Shown here piece after piece: positions 1 through 8,096 of a stretch of 64,000 nt of DNA. A program made the translations under genes and the position numbers. A model generated the notes under the pieces. The model searched no databases. It had not been told where the DNA came from and was given only the letters and a program-made list of their open reading frames with translations. Positions within the stretch are counted from its first letter, which is position 1, and each line of letters opens with the position of its first letter. Source of the DNA: CAVQNQ01 sp963714205 (GTDB lineage Bacteria > Acidobacteriota > Terriglobia > Bryobacterales > Bryobacteraceae); assembly GCA_963714205.1 (NCBI GenBank), contig CAVQNQ010000002.1, positions 1,612,001 to 1,676,000 on the forward strand. The letters run 5' to 3'.

Positions 1-1346
1 CGTGAGCGCTCTCAAGCTGCGCTTCCTGAAGCTGCTGTTCGTCCAGTTCCTGCGCGAGCGGCGGCGGGGATCGGCGCGCGCGCGGGAGTTCGACGCCTTC
101 GTCGCGCGCGAGGGTGAGCTGCTCGAGCGCTTCGCCATCTACTGCGCGCTCGACGAATACCTGCACCGGCGCGATCCCGGAGCTGTGGCTCTGGACGCAA
201 TGGCCGGCGCCTTTCCAGGACCCCAGCTCGGCCGAGACGCGCGCCTTCCGGCAAAAACACTGGCGCAGCGTCATGTTCTACCAGTATTTGCAATGGCAGA
301 TCGACGCGCAGCTTCGGCGCGCCCAGCAGCGCGCGCGGGACCGGGGCCTCTCCATCGGGCTGTACCACGACCTGGCGCTGGCCACCGACCGCTTCGGTTC
401 GGACCTGTGGGCCCACCGGCCCTTCTTCGCCACCGGCTGCCGCGTGGGCGCGCCGCCCGACGATTTCTCGCCGCAAGGCCAGGACTGGGCCTTCCCTCCA
501 CCCAATTCCGAGCGGCACCGCGAGAACGGCTACCGGTTGTTCGCCGAATCCATCCGCAAGAACTGCCGGCACGGCGGCGCCCTGCGCATCGACCACGTCA
601 TGCGTCTGTTCCGGCTTTACTGGATTCCAGAGGGCTCGGATGCCACCCAGGGAGCCTACGTCCGCGAGCGCTCCGAGGATTTCGTGCGCATCCTGGCGCT
701 CGAGAGCGTGCGGCAGCGCGTGGTGGTGGTGGGCGAGGACCTGGGAACCGTCGAGCCGTACATCCGCAAGACGCTGGCCCGCTTCGGCGTGCTCAGTTAC
801 CGCCTCTTCTATTTCGAAAAGACTCCCGATGGCGAGTTCCGCCACCACGAGGAGTATCCGGCTCAAGCGCTGGTTTCCTCCACCACCCACGATCTGCCCA
901 CGCTGGCGGGCTTCTGGGTGGGCGCCGACCTGCGGGCGCGCCGGGACGCGGGCGTGCTCGATGAGGCCGGCTTCCGCCGGCAGAGCGAGGCGCGCCAGCT
1001 TGAAAAACAGAAGATGCTCGACCTGTTGTTCGTTCAGAAGCTGCTGCCGCCCGACGCGCCCCGCTCCGCGGCCGCATATCCCGAGCTGACGGGCCAACTG
1101 CACAACGCCATCGTGGGCTTTCTGGCGATCACGCCTTGCGCGCTGCTGGCCATCAACCAGGAGGACCTCACCAAGGAACTCGCGCAGCAAAACCTGCCCG
1201 CCACCACCTGGCAGTACCCCAATTGGGGCCGCAAAATGCGTTTCACGACCGAGGAACTGCGCTCCGACCCCGAGGCGCGGGCCTATACGGCGATGTTCCG
1301 CAACTGGATCGTAAACTCGGGGAGAGCCAACCAGCGGCGGGCGTAG
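1..1346 (+). CDS. malQ: 4-alpha-glucanotransferase (amylomaltase), 5'-truncated by window edge and frameshifted
   Basis: GH77 amylomaltase, which transfers alpha-1,4-glucan segments in glycogen/maltodextrin metabolism in the cytoplasm. The N-terminus lies outside the window. Family landmarks read clearly: the ELWLWTQWP/PFQDP stretch, GLYHDLALATDRFGSD, ALRIDHVMRLFRLYWIPEG, VVGEDLGTVEPYIR (acidic catalytic residues lie in these D/E-rich blocks) and the C-terminal WQYPNWGRKM. The protein is split between two frames. Residues up to LDEYLHRRDP are in one frame and ELWLWTQWP onward in the next, so one surplus base sits near position 179 (CCC-G-GAG). Removing one G restores a continuous protein. The break is either a sequencing indel or a real pseudogene; intact conservation on both sides favours an indel. 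It is followed 95 bp downstream by the acyltransferase. Confidence 0.9.
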
Positions 1347-1441
1347 CCGGCCACCGCCGGGAGGCCGGGAGCCGGGTGCTTGACTGGCCTCGTGCTTCCG
1401 GGTGACATTACGGATGGCGCCCGAATTTCGCGCCGGTTTCC

Positions 1442-2170
1442 ATGCTTCGCATTCTCCGGTCTCTCTGGATTTGGACGGCCACGGCGGCTTTGATCCTGTT
1501 ATGGGTCGGGTTCCTGGCTATTGTCCGGTTGTTCGACCGCGACCCCAGACGGCTGCGCACGGCGCGCTGCTTCCGCCGCCTGGGCCACGCCATGGCGCGC
1601 GTCAACCCCTGGCGCCTCCACATCTCCGGCCGCGAGCGCGCCTTGCCCGGCCAGGTCTACGTGATCGTCAGCAATCATCAATCGTACGCCGATATTCCGG
1701 TGGTCTCGCATGTGAATATCGATGCCAAATGGCTGGGCAAAGCCGAGATGTTCCGGGTGCCATTGATCGGCTGGATGCTGCGCGTGGCCGGCGACATTCC
1801 GGTGGCGCGAGGGGATCGGAAGAAGAGCGCCCAGGCGCTGTTGCAGTGCGCCCGCTATCTGCGGCAAGGCTGCTCGATCGTCTTCTTTCCCGAAGGCACC
1901 CGGTCGCGCGACGGGCAGGTTCTGCCCTTCAATGAAGGCCCCTTCCAGCTCGCCATCCGCGAGCGGGTTCCGGTCCTGCCCCTGGTGGTGGAGGGCACCG
2001 GCGACGCGCTGCCCCGGAACTCGTGGCTCTTCGGCGGGACCCGCGACATACAATTGCGGATTCTCGAACCGGTGCCGGTGGAGGGCTGGACCGTCAAACA
2101 AAGCGGGGAGCTGCGAGATGCCGTGCGCCAGAAGATCGTAGACGAACTGAATTCGCTGCGGACCGCATAG
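1442..2170 (+). CDS. plsC: 1-acyl-sn-glycerol-3-phosphate acyltransferase
   Basis: Converts lysophosphatidate to phosphatidate at the inner membrane in phospholipid synthesis. The 242-aa protein has an N-terminal membrane segment (about residues 8-30). The HX4D acyltransferase motif is NHQSYAD with H79 and D84. The glycerophosphate-binding motif FPEGTRS lies at 149-155, followed by the usual PVLPLVVEGT block. Length matches the PlsC family. The ATG at 1442 directly precedes the hydrophobic helix. The stop lies 50 bp before the tRNA-Sec gene. Substrate specificity (glycerolipid versus an ornithine-lipid type acceptor) cannot be read from sequence. Confidence 0.92.
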   Translation: MLRILRSLWIWTATAALILLWVGFLAIVRLFDRDPRRLRTARCFRRLGHAMARVNPWRLHISGRERALPGQVYVIVSNHQSYADIPVVSHVNIDAKWLGKAEMFRVPLIGWMLRVAGDIPVARGDRKKSAQALLQCARYLRQGCSIVFFPEGTRSRDGQVLPFNEGPFQLAIRERVPVLPLVVEGTGDALPRNSWLFGGTRDIQLRILEPVPVEGWTVKQSGELRDAVRQKIVDELNSLRTA

Positions 2171-2189
2171 GCGGCCACTCTTTCCTCTG

Positions 2190-2931
2190 CTACGGCTGCC
2201 CCTTTGCTACAATCGGCGCTGGAAGCCAGTCTTGGCCGGTGCTGGGCGCGGGCTTCAAACCCGCTGTGCGGTACTTTGTGTCGCGGGTGGGTTCGACTCC
2301 CACTGGCTTCCGCCATGTGGATGCCGTGCCATTGGCGTTTAGCCGGTCCGCAATGGCCTGAAACGTCATTCCGGTACTTCGCATACCCTGAACTTCGGTA
2401 ATCACGGCTCGCTCATCTGTGGCGTCAACGAGCGTGCCGTCAGGCGTCCGGGTTTTGCCGTATGGCGTGTGATTCCAAACCCGGTTCGACGCTTTCTTGT
2501 GGCGCAACGCAGCGGTAATCCTCTCGCCTATCGTGGCTCTCTCAAATTCCGCAAAGCCAGCCAGCATGGTTAACATCATCTTGCCCATTGCGGACGAAGT
2601 ATTGACCGCAGTGCCGCCCATGTCCACAAGATGCAAGGCTACGCCGTCACGCTGCCATTCATCGCATTGAATCAAGGCGTCCGCTGCATTTCTGAAAAGC
2701 CGATCTAGCTTAAGGGCGATAACATGCGATGCGCCACCAGCTACCAAACCAGCGATACGGCTACCTTGCGGACGGTCTGCTATGGGGATCTTGCCTGACA
2801 CATCGGTTTCAATCAACAGTTTCGTTAGTTCAAGTCCCATCAACGTGTAATATGCCTTGATGCGTTCGGTCTGAACTTCCACGGAACATTCTTGCCGATC
2901 TGTCGAAGTGCGGACATAGCCGATCGGCCAT
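2190..2931 (-). CDS. Serine recombinase (resolvase/invertase family) of the selC element; 5' end out of frame
   Basis: Site-specific recombinase, presumably the enzyme that moves the element. Resolvase-domain blocks are clear: ALKLDRLFRNAADAL, the VDMGG strand and a MGKMMLTMLAGFAEFER helix, then a short helix-turn-helix region (ITEVQGMRSTGMTFQAIADRLNANG). The first usable start in the main frame is GTG at 2882, which omits the catalytic region. In-frame codons upstream read YVRTSTDRQ, with the nucleophilic serine codon at 2906-2904, but this frame meets TGA before any start. An ATG-GCC at 2931 lies one frame off; deleting one base near 2923 would give MAIGYVRTSTD. So a one-base insertion is suspected, real or from sequencing. 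The last roughly 42 codons are read through the antisense strand of tRNA-Sec, to a stop at 2190. Confidence 0.85.
2208..2213 (+). promoter_or_regulatory. Probable -10 box of the tRNA-Sec promoter
   Basis: TACAAT (five of six matches to the sigma-70 -10 consensus) ends 7 nt before the first base of the tRNA. No convincing -35 hexamer sits at 16-18 bp spacing, so the assignment rests on the -10 box and its position. Confidence 0.45.
2221..2315 (+). tRNA. selC: tRNA-Sec (anticodon TCA), encoded CCA end
   Basis: A 95-nt tRNA with the unusual architecture of bacterial selenocysteine tRNA. It has an 8-bp acceptor stem (GGAAGCCA pairing with TGGCTTCC), a wobble-rich 6-bp D stem, and a 5-bp anticodon stem GCGGG/CCCGC around loop CTTCAAA with anticodon TCA. 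A long variable arm follows, then a 5-bp T stem GTGGG/CCCAC with TTCGACT, discriminator G and encoded CCA. It reads in-frame UGA as selenocysteine with SelA, SelB and SelD, none of which lies in this window. The 3' 25 bp (2292-2316, including one base past CCA) recur at 4835-4859 as the attachment repeat of an inserted element. Confidence 0.95.
2292..2316 (+). repeat. Left attachment-site repeat (within tRNA-Sec)
   Basis: 25 bp starting TTCGACTCCC and ending TTCCGCCAT, covering the T-loop, T-stem 3' strand, acceptor 3' strand and CCA of tRNA-Sec plus one base. It is identical to 4835-4859. The base before differs (G versus C) and so does the base after (G versus A), so the core is exactly 25 bp. 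Confidence 0.9.
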
Positions 2932-3305
2932 CTTTGTGGCTTGGCGTGGTCTTTTCATGGCCGTATCATCAGGCAACCACTAAGCCGCAGTCAATATGAA
3001 TAATTACTACGGAGAATCAACACACCCGTATCACAGCCAAACATAGGACACCACAGCACCATAACCCAAAAACATCTGAGAGATTTGTGTTCGGCTGCGT
3101 TCCCGATGCGCTACAACTTCAGGATTTGGCGGATATACAGGATAGCTCCGGATACGGCTTCCCGGCTTCCCGCTGCTAGGGAAACTAAATGAGAGTTGTG
3201 TTGTTGGTCCGACTTTGAATGTGTTGGGGTAACAGCGCACGCATAGTCAACAGGTCAATGGCTTGGCGTTGTTTCAGAAACGCTGACAGTCAGACCGGCC
3301 TCGTG
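2932..3305. other. Non-coding interior of the selC element
   Basis: About 370 bp between the recombinase start and the end of the membrane coiled-coil gene. It is AT-richer than the host DNA. It holds only short, composition-poor reading frames and no recognisable RNA gene or terminator. It probably contains the recombinase promoter (read leftward). Confidence 0.5.
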
Positions 3306-4436
3306 TCACTGAAAGGCAGTCTTATTCTTCTGCCACCAGTCTAGGAGCGGTTGCGTTTGAAAGAACTGAAAGGATTGCTTCGTCAGAGCATTAAAGTGTT
3401 CAACGGCCCTAACAAGCACTTCGACGCTGCCGTCTGTTTCTATCATTTCAACCAAAAGCGGCAGGATACTGTTATCATTTGACGGATAATTGTCTAGCGC
3501 AGCCTGTCTCTCCCACGAACTCTGGCTTCGCATAAAGTGTTTTAGCGAGTCAGGTGTCTGCGATTCTCTGAACTGTCTCGTTGTTCTGATGCCGGACGAC
3601 TTAGCTGAGATAATGCTGCCAAGCGTGGAATCAGCAAGGTGGACCAGACTAGGATTAGCTGAATCTTTGCTATTTCCTGTAACAATCTGCATCAGAGTAT
3701 CAAATGCATGGCGGTCATCACCATTAGCGAGGATTGCCAAAGTTCCGATACGAACATAGTCCGAATATCCCTCCATTTGCTTCTGAATTGGAAGAACCGA
3801 TTTGTTGACTTGATCTGTGGTTGCTTTATCTACCGATGAGCTTATCGTCGGTTCGAGGGCCTTGACGGCCTTTTTAGTTTCGGTCTCAACCACGCCCTGG
3901 ATGAAAGACTGTTGGTCTTGAATGCCTTTCGCAACTTGCTTCGCTGTCTCGCTACGAATTGTTCCAGCTAGTTCGCTCTGAGTCCTTTCCTTTGCGGCGG
4001 CAGTAACGAGCGCGGTTATGTTGTCGGTCTTAAACTCATCGTTGACTCGCTTCTGTACTTCAACTCGCACATTGTCTAACTCTCGCTTTGAGGTTGTTTT
4101 GAGATCGTCAGTCGTAGCCAGAACGGAGTTCCTCATCGTCTGAAGCTCACCTTGCGCCTTCTGCATCTCAGTCTTCGTTAATGTGTTAATTTCATCTTTG
4201 ATTTGCTCAAGAGACCGAAATCCTAGAAATCCCGCAACGATGACGATGAATCCGATGAACCAAACAGCCCTGTCGAATAGGTATTTGAAGTACTCCCGGT
4301 CTTTCTTGGCTTGCTCTTGGGCAAAGTTAAGATAGCCTCTTTCCTTCTCAATACGGTCCTCAATCAGCTTGGTAAGAGCCAGATCCTGCAACGCCTGTGG
4401 CGGGTTGTTGGCGGGTGGAAGAGATTGGCTTCCCAT
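3306..4436 (-). CDS. Membrane-anchored coiled-coil protein of unknown function (element cargo)
   Basis: No family is recognised. With the ATG at 4436 the protein has 376 aa. A short N-terminal region (Leu/Glu/Lys-rich helix) is followed by one hydrophobic segment (FDRAVWFIGFIVIVAGFLGF, about residues 51-75). A long charged helical stretch rich in K, E, Q and T follows, consistent with a coiled coil. The C-terminal third looks alpha-helical, with blocks such as SSWERQAALDNYPSND and LPLLVEMIETDGSVEVLVRAVEHF that resemble HEAT-like repeats. I prefer 4436 because CGGAG lies about 8 nt upstream and the further N-terminal extension to 4622 contains a 15-bp tandem DNA repeat. It is the only cargo gene of the selC element. 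A role in element stability or host defence is possible but unsupported. Confidence 0.75.
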   Translation of the reverse strand: MGSQSLPPANNPPQALQDLALTKLIEDRIEKERGYLNFAQEQAKKDREYFKYLFDRAVWFIGFIVIVAGFLGFRSLEQIKDEINTLTKTEMQKAQGELQTMRNSVLATTDDLKTTSKRELDNVRVEVQKRVNDEFKTDNITALVTAAAKERTQSELAGTIRSETAKQVAKGIQDQQSFIQGVVETETKKAVKALEPTISSSVDKATTDQVNKSVLPIQKQMEGYSDYVRIGTLAILANGDDRHAFDTLMQIVTGNSKDSANPSLVHLADSTLGSIISAKSSGIRTTRQFRESQTPDSLKHFMRSQSSWERQAALDNYPSNDNSILPLLVEMIETDGSVEVLVRAVEHFNALTKQSFQFFQTQPLLDWWQKNKTAFQ

Positions 4437-4484
4437 CGGGGCGACTCCGGTGAATATGATAGGCTCAGAAACTCCTAAATGCAA

Positions 4485-4514
4485 CTCGATAGGATGGCAC
4501 TCGATAGGATGGCA
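4485..4514. repeat. 15-bp tandem repeat, two perfect copies
   Basis: CTCGATAGGATGGCA occurs twice head to tail at 4485-4499 and 4500-4514, just upstream of the preferred start of the cargo gene and about 340 bp from the right attachment repeat. Confidence 0.85.
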
Positions 4515-4731
4515 CTGGCTGGAGTGTTCAGCGTCGAAGTTGGTTGCTCCGAATCCTCCGCAACACCTTCCACGCCGCCACCAACTGCTGAATCGCCGCT
4601 GCCGGTAGAACTCGTTTTCCATCGAACCGGCAATCGTTGTAAGCCGTCCGGTACACGCCTTCGACGCCGGGAATGCTCAACATGGACAATCGCCGGGTGG
4701 AAGCTGCACTCACTAGCGTTGTGGTCTAGTC

Positions 4732-4753
4732 CAGGGGCAATACAGGGGCAATA
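4732..4753. repeat. 11-bp tandem repeat near the right end of the element
   Basis: CAGGGGCAATA occurs twice head to tail at 4732-4742 and 4743-4753, 82 bp inside the right attachment repeat. It could be an accessory protein-binding site for recombination or a chance repeat. Confidence 0.75.
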
Positions 4754-4834
4754 GTAGCCCGGAATGGCCGGAAATACCGGACAGGCTGGAGGAATAGAAT
4801 CACTAACTTGCACATTCTAAAGGCCGCTTCGGTC

Positions 4835-4859
4835 TTCGACTCCCACTGGCTTCCGCCAT
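4835..4859 (+). repeat. Right attachment-site repeat (displaced tRNA-Sec 3' fragment)
   Basis: Perfect 25-bp copy of the 3' end of tRNA-Sec (compare 2292-2316), lying alone without the rest of a tRNA. It marks the right end of the inserted element; normal host sequence resumes at 4860. Confidence 0.9.
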
Positions 4860-4964
4860 AAATCATTCCAAAAACACAGGTCTCAACCGGAGCAGGAGAC
4901 AATCCTCCTGATTCCGGCACGCTCGGGTCCATCGTGGGCGTCAAACTGGTGCTGTGCTGTTCCC

Positions 4965-6155
4965 CTACGTCCCGCCCAAGAAGCTTCTGACCATGGCTTC
5001 CCGTTCGGCCAAGCCTTCCCCTTCGAATTCCGCGGCCACCTGCAGCAGCAACGCGGGAATATCGAGATTCTGCGGGCATCTTTCCACGCAGTCCCGGCAC
5101 TGCTCGCACAGCGACGCGTAGCCCCGCGGACTCGAGGTCAGCCCGCCCAACTGCACCACGTACATGAATTTCGCGCCGTGCACGTTTCCGAACATGTGAA
5201 ACTGGTTGTAAATGTCGAAGCAACCCGCGATCCCCACGCCCTTCGGGCACGGCTGGCAGTAGCCGCAACCGGTGCAGCCCACCTTCATGATCTCGCGGTA
5301 TCGCCGGCCGGCACGCGCGATCAGCGCCAGTTCGGCTTCCTCGAGCGAATCCGGATACGCCTCGGCCGCCACCGCCAGATTCTCTTCCACCTGCGATTCG
5401 TCATTCATCCCGGAAAGCGCCACAATCGCCTCGGGATGGTTCCAGACCCAGCGCAGGGCCCACTCGGCGGGCGTGCGCGGCTGGGCGGCTTCGCTCCAGA
5501 TGGCCTGAATGTCCGGGGGAGGCGACACTAACGTGCCGCCGCGCAGCGGCTGCATGACCACTACGCCCAAGCCCTTGGCGGCCGCATAGCGCAAGCCCGC
5601 TGTGCCGGCCTGATGTTCGGTGTCCAGAAAATTATACTGGATCTGGCAGAACTCCCAGGGATATTCGTCCACGATCCGCTGGAACTCCGGCAACATGCCA
5701 TGGAACGAAAAGCCCGCGTGCAGAATCTTCCCGGCGCTTTTCGCGCGATCCAGAAAATCCGCCACGCCGAGCTCCCGCTGCCGGTTCCACTCGGCTCCGT
5801 TCAAAGAGTGGATCAGGTAGTAATCGATGTATGGCGTGTTGAGCTTCTGCAACTGGGCGTCCAGGAAACGGTCGAAATCGGCCTCGCTCCGGACCAGCCA
5901 GGCAGGCAGCTTGGTGGCCAGGTGCACGCGCTCGCGATACCCGTCCTCCAGAGCGCGTCCCAGAAACGGTTCGCTTTCACCGCCATGGTACGGCCAGGCC
6001 GTATCGACGTAGTTCACGCCCCGATCGATAGCCAGGCGCACCTGGCGCGTGGCCCGCTCTTCATCGATCCTGCCGTCCTTCTGCGCCAGGCGCATGCATC
6101 CAAACCCCAGGATGGAGAGCTCGTCTCCGCTTTTCGGCATCTTCCTTCGCAGCAT
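4965..6155 (-). CDS. Aldo/keto reductase with C-terminal 4Fe-4S ferredoxin domain
   Basis: 396-aa predicted oxidoreductase of the Fe-S aldo/keto reductase subfamily. The N-terminal TIM barrel (about 1-280) carries GFGCMRL, the catalytic-type tetrad context VDTAWPYHGGESE (Asp and Tyr) with downstream ATKLP (Lys) and YYLIHSL (His). The C-terminal domain (about 290-375) has two cysteine clusters, CTGCGYCQPCP and CEQCRDCVERCP, typical of a two-cluster ferredoxin module. This subfamily is annotated broadly; the natural substrate is unknown. It is divergently arranged with the hybrid kinase at 6261, sharing a 105-bp intergenic region. It lies just beyond the selC element, so before insertion it would have been the direct neighbour of the tRNA. 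Confidence 0.9.
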   Translation of the reverse strand: MLRRKMPKSGDELSILGFGCMRLAQKDGRIDEERATRQVRLAIDRGVNYVDTAWPYHGGESEPFLGRALEDGYRERVHLATKLPAWLVRSEADFDRFLDAQLQKLNTPYIDYYLIHSLNGAEWNRQRELGVADFLDRAKSAGKILHAGFSFHGMLPEFQRIVDEYPWEFCQIQYNFLDTEHQAGTAGLRYAAAKGLGVVVMQPLRGGTLVSPPPDIQAIWSEAAQPRTPAEWALRWVWNHPEAIVALSGMNDESQVEENLAVAAEAYPDSLEEAELALIARAGRRYREIMKVGCTGCGYCQPCPKGVGIAGCFDIYNQFHMFGNVHGAKFMYVVQLGGLTSSPRGYASLCEQCRDCVERCPQNLDIPALLLQVAAEFEGEGLAEREAMVRSFLGGT

Positions 6156-6260
6156 ATCGTGTAGGTTCCGTTCGGTGATCTCGGTCTCACCCGAATTATA
6201 ACTTCCGTACAGAACTTCACCGGGAGCGCGGTTTCGGGTGTAGTATTCTGGATTTGCCTA

Positions 6261-8096
6261 ATGTTCCCCCTGAGACGATCTCCGTTTCACAGTGGTGTTT
6301 TTGCGCTGGCGCTGACGGCCGTCGCCCTCCTGATTTCGCTCGTGGTGCATCCCTACCTGGAGCCCAACACGTTCCTGTTGTTCATCGTGGCCGTGTGGCT
6401 CAGCGCCTGGTATTACGGGCGCGCCGGCGGAGCGCTGGCGACCGCGGCATCTTCCCTCGCGATTCTCTATTTCTTTCTCCGGCCGGGCGCATCCCCCTTG
6501 GATATCTCCTTGAACATGCTCGGGCGCCTGCTGGGCTTCGTGATCATGGCTCTGCTGATCACCTGGGTGACGGCGTCCTGGCGGGAGAGCCGTCGGCTGC
6601 TGGCCGCCACTCTCGCCAGCATCGGTGACGGCGTGCTGGTGACCGATCGCGAAGGCCGCATCGTTTTCCTGAATGTGGTCGCCGAGACGCTCACTGGCTG
6701 GCCCGTCGAGGAAGCCCGCGGCAAGCCGGCCGGCGAGGTTCTGCATCTTATCGACGGCCAGACGCGCAGCGCGGTAGAGGATCCCCTGGCCGGAGCGCTG
6801 CGCGGCCGCGCCACCCTCACCCTGCCGGATCACACCCTGCTGGTTTCGCGCAGCGGAGCCGAGATTTCCGTGGAGCACAATGCCGCTCCGGTGCGCGACG
6901 ATGCCGGCCGGGTGCGCGGCGGCATCCTGGTTTTCCGCGACATCGGCAAGCGACGCCAGTTGGAGGAGCAGGCCACGCACGCCCAGAAGATGGATGCCGT
7001 GGGGCGGCTGGCCGGCGGCGTGGCCGGAGACTTCAACAACGTCCTCACCGTCATCACCGGCTACGCCGAACTGCTGCACGCCGAGATTGCCGCCACCAGT
7101 CCCTCCCGGCATTTCGTTGAAGAGATCATCTATGCCGGCGAGCGGGCCGCTTCACTCACCCGCCACCTGCTGGCCTTCAGCCGCGGCTCGACGGCGCAGC
7201 CTCGCGTCCTCGATCTCAACGGCCTGGTGGGCGGCATGGAGCCTATGCTGCGCCGCCTGCTGGGTGACGAGATCGAGCTGATGGTGCTCCCCAGTCCCGG
7301 GCTGGGACGCATTCGCGCCGATCCATCGCAGATCGAGCAGGTCATCGTCAACCTGGCCACCAATTCGCGCGACGCCATGCCGCGCGGTGGCAAGGTGGTG
7401 ATTGAAACCGCCAACGTGGATCTCGAGGACGGCCCCGCCAGCAAGAACCTCGGCGTCAAGCCCGGCTCGTACGTGATGTTGGCGCTCAGCGACACCGGCG
7501 CGGGGATGGATCCCGAAACGCGCTCGCGCCTGTTCGAGCCCTTCTTCACCACCAAGGCGCCGGGCAAAGGCAGCGGCCTGGGCCTCGCCACGGTGTATGG
7601 CGCCATCAAGCAGAGCGATGGCCAGGTGACCGTCTACAGCCAGCCCAACTGCGGCACCATTTTCGAGATCTATCTGCCGCGCGTCCAGGAAACCGTCGCC
7701 GAGGCGGCGCGCAAAACCTCCGCCAAGGGTTCGGAGACCATTCTGCTGGTGGACGACGAAGAGGGCGTGCGCAAGCTGGTCTTCGCCATTCTGAAGTCCA
7801 ACGGGTACGACGTGCTGGAGGCCGCCAACGGACCCGCCGCCCTGAGCGTCTACGAGAAGAACTCGCACAAGATCGACATGGTGCTCACCGATGTCGTGAT
7901 GCCCCAGATGAGCGGACTGGAACTCGGACGCGAAATCGCCCGCCGCGCCCCCGGCCTGAGAGTCCTCTACATTTCCGGCTATCGCGACAATGCCCTGGAA
8001 GGCGGCGAACTGCCGCGCCCCTTCCTGCATAAGCCCTTCACGCCGGACGTTCTGCTGGCCAAGGTTCGCGAGGTCCTGGACTCGAAGCCGGCGTGA
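6261..8096 (+). CDS. Membrane hybrid sensor kinase (DUF4118-PAS-kinase-receiver) lacking the H-box histidine
   Basis: 611-aa signalling protein. Residues about 12-105 form several membrane helices of the DUF4118/KdpD-like type. A PAS domain follows (about 112-230, IGDGVLVTDREGRIVFLN), then a kinase core. The dimerisation helix reads AQKMDAVGRLAGGVAGDFNN: glycine 256 (GGA at 7026-7028) replaces the histidine that is phosphorylated in this family (normally AGGVAHDFNN). The ATPase motifs are intact: N-box NLATNSRDAM, DTGAGM, FEPFFTTK, GSGLGL. A C-terminal receiver (about 493-611) has DDEE and acceptor D544 in LTDVVMP. The kinase could bind ATP but should not autophosphorylate by the usual route. 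Its last 273 coding bases are duplicated at 11927-12199. Confidence 0.93.
   Translation: MFPLRRSPFHSGVFALALTAVALLISLVVHPYLEPNTFLLFIVAVWLSAWYYGRAGGALATAASSLAILYFFLRPGASPLDISLNMLGRLLGFVIMALLITWVTASWRESRRLLAATLASIGDGVLVTDREGRIVFLNVVAETLTGWPVEEARGKPAGEVLHLIDGQTRSAVEDPLAGALRGRATLTLPDHTLLVSRSGAEISVEHNAAPVRDDAGRVRGGILVFRDIGKRRQLEEQATHAQKMDAVGRLAGGVAGDFNNVLTVITGYAELLHAEIAATSPSRHFVEEIIYAGERAASLTRHLLAFSRGSTAQPRVLDLNGLVGGMEPMLRRLLGDEIELMVLPSPGLGRIRADPSQIEQVIVNLATNSRDAMPRGGKVVIETANVDLEDGPASKNLGVKPGSYVMLALSDTGAGMDPETRSRLFEPFFTTKAPGKGSGLGLATVYGAIKQSDGQVTVYSQPNCGTIFEIYLPRVQETVAEAARKTSAKGSETILLVDDEEGVRKLVFAILKSNGYDVLEAANGPAALSVYEKNSHKIDMVLTDVVMPQMSGLELGREIARRAPGLRVLYISGYRDNALEGGELPRPFLHKPFTPDVLLAKVREVLDSKPA

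Larger units (their letters stand above)
2292..4859. mobile_element. Small integrative element inserted at the 3' end of selC
   Basis: A perfect 25-bp direct repeat, at 2292-2316 (3' end of tRNA-Sec plus one base) and 4835-4859, bounds the segment; one period is 2543 bp. The interior is visibly lower in GC than the flanks. It holds a serine-recombinase gene reading toward the tRNA, one long membrane coiled-coil gene on the same strand, and short tandem repeats near the right end. This is the classic outcome of site-specific integration into a tRNA 3' end, in which the tRNA is rebuilt on one side and its fragment displaced to the other. Transfer genes are absent, so it would be a minimal island or a remnant of something larger. 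Confidence 0.85.

Noticed and set aside
3031..3240. 69-residue minus-strand frame in the selC element
   Set aside because: No protein-like pattern, start context or homology that I can recognise.
4528..4713. Short minus-strand frame of 61 residues inside the selC element
   Set aside because: Ending KVLRRIRSNQLRR looks protein-like, but it overlaps the upstream part of the cargo gene and has no motif or clear ribosome-binding site. Possible remnant, not supported.
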